DNA from: Bacteroides caecimuris
GTDB lineage: Bacteria > Bacteroidota > Bacteroidia > Bacteroidales > Bacteroidaceae
Direction of reading: 5' to 3'
Assembly (NCBI RefSeq): GCF_001688725.2
Contig: NZ_CP015401.2
Coordinates: 3,162,001-3,226,000 of the forward strand
Length of the DNA: 64,000 bases
Every line of letters starts with the position of its first letter. Position 1 is the first letter of the stretch. The notes under the pieces were generated by a model. That model saw nothing but the letters and a program-made list of their open reading frames with translations. It made no database searches and was not told where the DNA came from. The position numbers and the translations under genes are program-made. Positions 58,188 to 64,000 of the stretch are shown one piece after another.

Positions 58188-59768
58188 CAGGGAAAACGCA
58201 CGATCGTTAATTATCTAATAACCAGCATTTATCTTTTCTTCTCAAAACTTATTTGATGGCAAAACTCTTTTATATCTAATAAATAAAGTCTTCCTACTTT
58301 CTTTTCCTCCTATAGACGTGTCACAACTTCCCATTGTCATGTTACCTATTGGTTTCATCCTTTTTTTTATCTTCGTGGTTCTTCAATTGATATATTGATT
58401 ATTTATATTGTATACCTTCTAGTATTTCATTATCTTCACGCCTAAATAATAAATAGTAATGGATAAGATTGCAAAAGATTTTTTAATAAATGACGAATTG
58501 GCGCGTCATATGGCCAGTATGTCTGAAGCTATTGATACAATCGACCCACGTGAAAAGAATAAAGTCACTTATTCGGGCAAATTGATAATGCTTGTCACTT
58601 TATCAGGTATTTTTTGTGATTGTCAGAGTTGGAATGATATAGCAGACTTCGCCCGTTATAAGAAAGATTTTCTTAGAAGATTCATACCGGACTTAGAAAC
58701 TACCCCGTCACATGATACATTACGCCGATTTTTTTGTATCATAAAAACGGAAAAATTAGAGAGTTGTTACAGAGAATGGGCCCGTAATATGAGGGGGGAT
58801 TCACCATCCATAGAAGATTGTGACTGGTCGAAAGTTCAAATTAATGAGGGAAATGATCTTTATACGAATAGACATATAGCTATTGACGGAAAAACGATCC
58901 GTGGTGCCATCAATGCTGATAAACTGGTACAAGAGTCAGCGGATAAAACAACAAAGGAGCAGGCATCAGTAGCCAAACTTCATCTTGTCAGTGCCTTTCT
59001 TTCTGATATGAGTCTGTCATTAGGGCAGGAACGGGTCTCAATAAAAGAGAATGAAATAGTAGCAATACCCAAATTACTGGACGACATTGATATACGACAA
59101 GGAGATGTAGTTACCATCGATGCACTTGGTACTCAAAAGAAAATTGTTGAAAAAATAGTAGAGAAACAAGCCGATTATCTTTTAGAGGTGAAAGATAATC
59201 ATCTAAAACTAAGGCAAAATATCGAAAACGATGCGGAGTACTTGCTAATTTCCGGAAGAAAAAATGATTTTATCAAAAAAGCTGAAGAAACCACAGAAGG
59301 TCATGGATTTATGGTGACAAGAACCTGTATATCCTGCTCTGAACCCAGTAGATTAGGGTTCTGTTATCGCGATTGGAAGAATCTTAGGACTTATGGAATA
59401 ATAAAGACCGAAAAAATAAATATAGCCACAGGAGAAATACAAAATGAGAAACATTGTTTCATCTCTTCATTAGTGAACAATCCAAAACTTATTCTTAAAT
59501 ATAAAAGAAAGCATTGGGCGGTAGAAAATGGATTGCATTGGCAATTGGATGTTACATTTAATGAAGATGATGGAAGAAAAATGATGAATTCGGCACAAAA
59601 CTTTTCCACTTTAACGAAAATGGCATTGACCATTTTGAAGAATTATCAGGATGAAGACAAGAAGACTTCGGTCAATAGGAAAAGGAAGAAGGCAGGATGG
59701 AGTGATGAGTACTTAACTAATTTGATAGATACCTTTATTAAAGCCTTTTAAATCGTGCGTTTTCCCTG
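58188..59768. mobile_element. ISAs1-family insertion sequence, 1,581 bp
   Basis: Terminal inverted repeats CAGGGAAAACGCACGAT are identical over 17 bp at both ends. The target duplication CCACCGGATA (10 bp) is perfect at 58178-58187 and 59769-59778. One transposase gene is on the plus strand. The insertion interrupts a gene of the B12-uptake operon. Intact ends, duplication and transposase imply a recent event. Confidence 0.93.
58459..59751 (+). CDS. ISAs1-family transposase
   Basis: A 430-residue DDE transposase of the ISAs1/H-repeat group. N-terminal domain with YSGKLIMLVTLSGIFCDCQSWNDIADFAR and SHDTLRRFFCIIK; catalytic Asp in HIAIDGKTIRGAIN near 145, Asp in VTIDALGTQKKI near 220, Glu region in DYLLEVKDNHLKLRQNI; C-terminal RKHWAVENGLHWQLDVTFNEDDGRKM. 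Full length. About 270 bp of IS sequence precede it, and its stop lies 17 bp from the element's right end. Confidence 0.94.
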   Translation: MDKIAKDFLINDELARHMASMSEAIDTIDPREKNKVTYSGKLIMLVTLSGIFCDCQSWNDIADFARYKKDFLRRFIPDLETTPSHDTLRRFFCIIKTEKLESCYREWARNMRGDSPSIEDCDWSKVQINEGNDLYTNRHIAIDGKTIRGAINADKLVQESADKTTKEQASVAKLHLVSAFLSDMSLSLGQERVSIKENEIVAIPKLLDDIDIRQGDVVTIDALGTQKKIVEKIVEKQADYLLEVKDNHLKLRQNIENDAEYLLISGRKNDFIKKAEETTEGHGFMVTRTCISCSEPSRLGFCYRDWKNLRTYGIIKTEKINIATGEIQNEKHCFISSLVNNPKLILKYKRKHWAVENGLHWQLDVTFNEDDGRKMMNSAQNFSTLTKMALTILKNYQDEDKKTSVNRKRKKAGWSDEYLTNLIDTFIKAF

Positions 59769-60689
59769 CCACCGGATATATTTTTCTCTTTCTTCCGAAG
59801 TTTCCGGTTCTTTTTCCGGACGATAATAGGTGATTTCATAGTTTCGATAAGTCTTCACATCATTTCCCGCAGCTACAGCCTTGTCATACCATAATTCCAA
59901 TGCAGCGTCTTCATGAGCACTACCGGCAATCTCATACCATTCGTCCTCATCCGGCACACCATTCTGATTTTTATCATAAGCCACCATGATCACTCCCGGC
60001 TCACAACTTCCTCCCTCCGGTGCATCAGGATCCGGATTGGCCGCAGAATAAAAAGCATTGCCAAGTACCCGGAAATCACGTTTTCCGGTAACATTAGTTA
60101 TTGTATGGTCAAAACCTACTACGACATATCCTCCAAATCCTCCCAACGAAATCATCCCCCTTTCATTATTACCGATAGCAGCTAATACTTTTTCATTCAT
60201 AACCTCTTGAGTATCTCCCTCTTCATATTCCGGCAATGCATTAGTAAATTGTCCCACAGCCGGAACAAAATCAAAAACCTTAGTGATATAAGCCGTCGCT
60301 CCTTCAAGGTCCGGTTCGATATTATCAAAAGTTACTGTGACCGTAAAGAGATAATCATAATGATTCTCACCTTGTGACGCACGCAAAATCAGTTCATATT
60401 CTCCTACCTCTTCAAACATATACTCCAAATCCTTTGTCCGGGCAATTTCACTGCCGTCCAGCAGCCATAAATAAGAAATCCCTTCATCCGACTCACTTTC
60501 AACCCGTACCTTCAACAGTTGATCAACAACAACCGCAAAGCCACCCTCCGGTTGCGACACATGGATGTCTTCCTTTTTCAGTAGGTAAGCATCTTCTCCA
60601 TCATTACATCCCGTGAATACAGTTCCTACAAACAAAGAAACCGCAATGACAAATGCCAGTCTTAAAACTTTCCTATCCATTTTATTCAT
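59769..60689 (-). pseudogene. N-terminal part of the IS-split PKD-domain lipoprotein gene
   Basis: 307 native codons from ATG 60689, then six IS-encoded residues (QGKRTI) and a stop at 59748. Signal MDRKVLRLAFVIAVSLFVGTVF with lipobox TGC; PKD-like domain at about 40-120 (QLLKVRVESESDEGISYLWLLDGSEI); then FGGYVVVGFDHTITNVTGKRD near 190, FRVLGNAF and DKNQNGVPDEDEWYEIAGS near 245, a C-terminal surface domain. Its place between btuG and a second propeller lipoprotein suggests an accessory of B12 capture. The product is now truncated by about 30 percent. Confidence 0.87.
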
Positions 60690-60705
60690 TATTAGTTATT
60701 ATTAG

Positions 60706-61866
60706 TTATTGAAATGTTTTCGTTGTAAAAGCAAAATGAGCCGGTATATCCCCCGCCCTGACTTTCCATCTTTTCTTTCCTTCAGGACTGAAACAGTAAA
60801 GATACCCGGGTACAACATAACTTTTCGCATCCGTTACAAATATTTCTTTGGTCTCGGGATTTACAGCTATTCCATACGGAATTGTTATTTCAGTTTCAGT
60901 CCCATCAGTAATAAAATTGCGGGATACTATTTTATTTTGTTTCACGTCATAGAGAGCGTAAGTAATAGTATTACTTTCCGTCACATAGCTCCATTCTACA
61001 CTTGTCATATAAATCGAATCTCCACTCAAGCACATTTCACTGGCAGCAACTCCCAAATTTCCTGTCACACGATCTGTCTGAGTATCTATAATAAAAACAT
61101 CCGATCCCGTTCCATAATAATCTCCTCTCGAACTCACATATATACGTCCGTATCTATCCAACTTCATACGGTGAAGATTTATAGCTACATCAATTGTTTT
61201 AATAACTTGAAAGGTCTTCAAGTCAATCACCGATACCGTCCGGTCATAATCCGGGAAACGATAACCGCCGGAATTGGCAACATAAAGTTTCCCGTCCTTT
61301 ATTACCATTTCTTCCGGTTGATAGCCGACTACCACTTCACGGGTTACAGCCAAACTTGTCGTATCCACCTCAACCACTTTTCCCGGACGCGCATTGGGAT
61401 CTATTCCGACAGGACCTGCATAAGAACTTACATAAGCCTTTCCGTCATTAAAAGTGATATACCGGCAATTTATCACATTTATTTGCCCCAGATGCTGTGC
61501 CGTTTCCACATCCATCACCTCTATAAAATTCGAGCAATTGATTACAGCATACAGCTTATCTCCATAAATCTGCAAATCATTTCCAACATCCCCCAGTTCT
61601 TTCACTACGGACGGATTTCGCTCGGCATAAATATTACGATGATACTTACCGGTAGTACTGTCATAAAAATCAAGTGTACACTTATTACTTCCCATATTTC
61701 CTTCATTGAGAAGATACATTCCTTTAATGCTGACGCTCCCTAAAGCTCCCTTGCCAACGTCTATTTCGTCAGAAGGTAGAACCGGAAGCTCGTCCCGACA
61801 AGCCAGCAAACAACAACCTGTTAATATACCAAGCAAGGCACGCGAAAGAATATTATTCACAATCAT
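60706..61866 (-). CDS. btuG: BtuG-like cobalamin-binding surface lipoprotein
   Basis: A 386-residue protein with lipobox LLAC at about residue 22 and a beta-propeller body: MYLLNEGNMGSNKCTLDFYD near 50, VEVMDVETAQHLG-type blade repeats, GYQPEEMVIKDGKLYVANSGG near 180 and VINLHRMKLDRYGRIYVSSRGDYYG-like blades near 230. BtuG proteins bind vitamin B12 with very high affinity at the cell surface and hand it to BtuB. The 4-bp ATGA overlap with the receptor gene upstream supports this. Which of the three BtuG groups it belongs to cannot be said from here. Confidence 0.86.
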   Translation of the reverse strand: MIVNNILSRALLGILTGCCLLACRDELPVLPSDEIDVGKGALGSVSIKGMYLLNEGNMGSNKCTLDFYDSTTGKYHRNIYAERNPSVVKELGDVGNDLQIYGDKLYAVINCSNFIEVMDVETAQHLGQINVINCRYITFNDGKAYVSSYAGPVGIDPNARPGKVVEVDTTSLAVTREVVVGYQPEEMVIKDGKLYVANSGGYRFPDYDRTVSVIDLKTFQVIKTIDVAINLHRMKLDRYGRIYVSSRGDYYGTGSDVFIIDTQTDRVTGNLGVAASEMCLSGDSIYMTSVEWSYVTESNTITYALYDVKQNKIVSRNFITDGTETEITIPYGIAVNPETKEIFVTDAKSYVVPGYLYCFSPEGKKRWKVRAGDIPAHFAFTTKTFQ

Positions 61867-63869
61867 ATCGTTAAGTTTAAAATGAATTTAAAGTTAGTTC
61901 CGGGCATCGGATAAGACCTCACCACCTCATATTGTTGATTAAAAATATTATTTACTTCCAAGGTCAATTTGAAATCATACTTTCTCCAACTGAATTTCTT
62001 AGCCAAAGAAAAATCACTTGTATACCAAGGGAGACGATAATTCTCCGGAGTATTGGCCGAAACATCATAGCGCTCTCCCGTATATACAAAGCTATAATTC
62101 AATTCCCATGATTTATATCCCGCATTTAATATAGCCGATCCACTATGCCAAGGGATATACGATATTTGCCCCCCATACGTATCTTTATCCGATTTATCAG
62201 TAAAATCCTGCGCTTTCTGATACGTATATGATAACCGACTGTCAAATACCCAATCGTTACCAAACTTCCAAAGTCCTTGCAAAACGACATCCACTCCTTT
62301 TATTTTAACAAGTCCCATATTAATCATTGTCCAACGAAAGAAATTATTGGTAGGAGTAGCTATTATTTTATTTTCCACCTCATTATAATACGCATCCAAT
62401 TGCACATTCAGTGCTTGCAGCCAGGTTCCGGAAGATAATTTCTGATAAGTGAATCCTACGTTATACTGATTAGTATACTCAGGTTTCAGCTTTATATTCC
62501 CTATAAATGTATAATACAAATCGTTCAAAGTCGGCATACGAAATATCCGTTTGTAAAAAGCACGCAGATTTAAATCAATATTCTTGAAAGGTTTATAAGA
62601 AGTGATAACGGTAGGAGTAAATTCCATCTTATTCCCAGCCGAAGTAGTATCTGAAGCTACGTTCTCATTTACAAAAGTTCCCAAGACACTGGCCTGCAAC
62701 TTAAAGCGCTCAAGATGCAAAGAGGTAGCTGCCGCTACCAACGCCGTATTTCTTCGGGGATAAGGGAAATCAGTCAAATTAGCGTTCAGTTTATTCCATT
62801 GGTAGTCTGCTGAAATATTTATATCCCAAAAAGGAAAAAGAGTAACCCTGTTAGCCATTGACAAGTAAACTTCCTGTTGGCGATATGTATTATTTACATA
62901 CATGGTAGCCTCCTCCTTTTGGGGATCCGCCAGATAATGCAGATAATCATATGCGTATTTGGCATTCAACAACAGACTGTACACATCACCAAAATCTTTT
63001 TTGAAAGAAGACTGGAAAAAGAAATTTGTATCCCATTGGCGATCCTCATGTGAGAAACGATTCCGCACAACAGCACCGGGATATCCACGTTCTGAATTAT
63101 AAAAATAAGCTTTCGTACGCCAATAACCACTTTTTATCTTGCCATATAAGCCGCCCTCAGCACGCAGCGCATTGACATCCCCATTACGGCGTACTGCCGT
63201 TGTATCATATCCTCCATCCACCGCATAAGTAAATTTATACTTTCCGGTTGTATACATATATTCAGTACTAAGTGACGTACTCACATTCTCACTCAGTTTC
63301 TGTTCCCAAAGCAAAGAGGGATTGACAACTCCGAAAGAACCCGTCTTAAAAGTCGCTTTCACATGATAAGCCCTATTCTCCTGAAAAACAGGTATTCTTG
63401 ACTGTAGATAAATAGAACCTGCAGAACCAAAATCTTTCGCTGATTGGAAAATGGCACTTTTCTGACCATTATATAAAGTGACAGCTTCCATATTATCCAA
63501 AGAGAAACGTCCCAAATCAACCACTCCATTCTGCGCATTACCCAGTTCAATGCCGTCATAAAACACTCCTACATGATTCGTTCCCATACTTCGGATATTA
63601 ACGGTCTTCAGTCCTCCTATTCCACCATAATCCTTTATTTGTACTCCGGAAAAATAACGTATAGCGTCCGCTACCGAATGCGCCGCCAGTTTCTCCAACT
63701 TATCCCCTGATAAAAATTGCACCGGAATTACCTCCTTGTTAATTCTGGCAGTAACCACTACTTCATTAAGATGATGCAAGCTGTCCAGTTTGCTTTGTGC
63801 TGACAACAATAAAGTCATACTCAGAAAGCATCCTATCCACAATACCCTAAAATAAATCCGCCCGAACAT
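61863..63869 (-). CDS. btuB: TonB-dependent vitamin B12 receptor, BtuB-like
   Basis: A 668-residue outer-membrane receptor, signal MFGRIYFRVLWIGCFLSMTLLLSAQ. A TonB-box-like LNEVVVTARINKE is near 34, plug about 45-160 (SVADAIRYFSGVQIKDYGG, VNIRSMGTNHVGVFYDGIELG), barrel to the C-terminal NFKFILNLTI. It has no carboxypeptidase-like N-domain, as in BtuB and unlike SusC. It is coupled to a BtuG-like gene and lies near the B12-dependent mutase, so corrinoid uptake is the best call. The start is supported by AGGAGG 4 bp upstream, unusual in this genome. Confidence 0.88.
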   Translation of the reverse strand: MFGRIYFRVLWIGCFLSMTLLLSAQSKLDSLHHLNEVVVTARINKEVIPVQFLSGDKLEKLAAHSVADAIRYFSGVQIKDYGGIGGLKTVNIRSMGTNHVGVFYDGIELGNAQNGVVDLGRFSLDNMEAVTLYNGQKSAIFQSAKDFGSAGSIYLQSRIPVFQENRAYHVKATFKTGSFGVVNPSLLWEQKLSENVSTSLSTEYMYTTGKYKFTYAVDGGYDTTAVRRNGDVNALRAEGGLYGKIKSGYWRTKAYFYNSERGYPGAVVRNRFSHEDRQWDTNFFFQSSFKKDFGDVYSLLLNAKYAYDYLHYLADPQKEEATMYVNNTYRQQEVYLSMANRVTLFPFWDINISADYQWNKLNANLTDFPYPRRNTALVAAATSLHLERFKLQASVLGTFVNENVASDTTSAGNKMEFTPTVITSYKPFKNIDLNLRAFYKRIFRMPTLNDLYYTFIGNIKLKPEYTNQYNVGFTYQKLSSGTWLQALNVQLDAYYNEVENKIIATPTNNFFRWTMINMGLVKIKGVDVVLQGLWKFGNDWVFDSRLSYTYQKAQDFTDKSDKDTYGGQISYIPWHSGSAILNAGYKSWELNYSFVYTGERYDVSANTPENYRLPWYTSDFSLAKKFSWRKYDFKLTLEVNNIFNQQYEVVRSYPMPGTNFKFILNLTI

Positions 63870-64000
63870 AATCCTCCTGTTTATTAATTAAAATAATAAA
63901 CTTTCATAGGGTTACAGCGAGGATGCAATTTTCCATACACTCAAACATATACACGTGCTTCTCCCCGCATAATAGGGACACTCAAAAAGGGGATATTCCT
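63870..64000 (-). promoter_or_regulatory. 5' leader region of btuB (incomplete)
   Basis: 131 bp visible. A -7-like TATGTTTG is at 63942-63949 and CGCTGTAA (63917-63924) resembles a conserved cobalamin-aptamer segment, but no B12 box follows before the start codon. Nothing firmer can be claimed. Confidence 0.3.

Noticed and set aside
60709..61743. 344-codon plus-strand ORF opposite btuG
   Set aside because: Antisense shadow of a clearly recognised propeller gene; no domain or promoter.
63870..64000. Confident cobalamin riboswitch call
   Set aside because: No B12 box was found between the CGCTGTAA segment and the start codon, and the region is cut by the window edge.

Overview
The window is from a gut Bacteroides chromosome. 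Evidence: promoters carry the Bacteroidota -7 element TAnnTTTG and lack Shine-Dalgarno sites; there are many TonB-dependent receptors with a carboxypeptidase-like N-domain; a SusD-type protein is present; and the gene set (XusA/XusB, the steroid reductase cluster, B12-dependent methylmalonyl-CoA mutase beside B12-uptake genes) is typical of the genus. The species cannot be fixed from sequence reading alone. No tRNA, rRNA or CRISPR array was seen.

Layout. 1-3.7 kb: xenosiderophore uptake genes xusA and xusB (the latter runs off the left edge). 3.9-6.8 kb: a three-gene cluster (SDR, old-yellow-enzyme-type reductase, 5-alpha-reductase-type membrane protein) matching the bile-acid/steroid cluster described in Bacteroidales. 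7-11.8 kb: oxidative TCA operon acn-icd-gltA. 11.9-13.8 kb: an Upf1-like helicase with a one-base frameshift in Walker A. 13.8-20 kb: branched-chain amino acid operon ilvD-ilvB-ilvN-thioesterase-ilvC, preceded by an Ile/Leu/Val-rich leader peptide and an attenuator. 20-25.6 kb: SlyD-like isomerase, cysteine desulfidase-like protein, a lipoprotein, aroC and an M20 dipeptidase. 25.6-26.6 kb: non-coding DNA with a MITE-like inverted-repeat element that holds four phased palindromes.

26.5-49 kb looks like accessory, rearranged DNA. It starts with a phosphate-starvation block: pstSCAB, a truncated porin, a truncated receptor, a TonB receptor with a purple-acid-phosphatase-like enzyme, and phoB-phoR. 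Three promoters in it share an 11-bp-period direct repeat placed 10 bp upstream of the -7 box, proposed here as the PHO box. Next come three genes of a PRTRC cassette, apparently the remnant of an integrative element, which abut a SusD gene that has lost its 5' end. A GH78 rhamnosidase, topB, an integrase remnant and a HxlR-controlled NTF2-like/flavodoxin operon follow. That operon is split by an IS982-type element with an 8-bp target duplication.

49.5-64 kb is B12-centred: mutA-mutB, a YidE/AspT-type transporter, a cytidylate-kinase-like protein, then btuB, btuG, a PKD-domain gene and a second PKD/propeller lipoprotein. The PKD-domain gene is cut by an ISAs1-type element with 17-bp perfect terminal repeats and a 10-bp target duplication. 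The insertion looks recent, because both halves stay in frame once the element is removed in silico.
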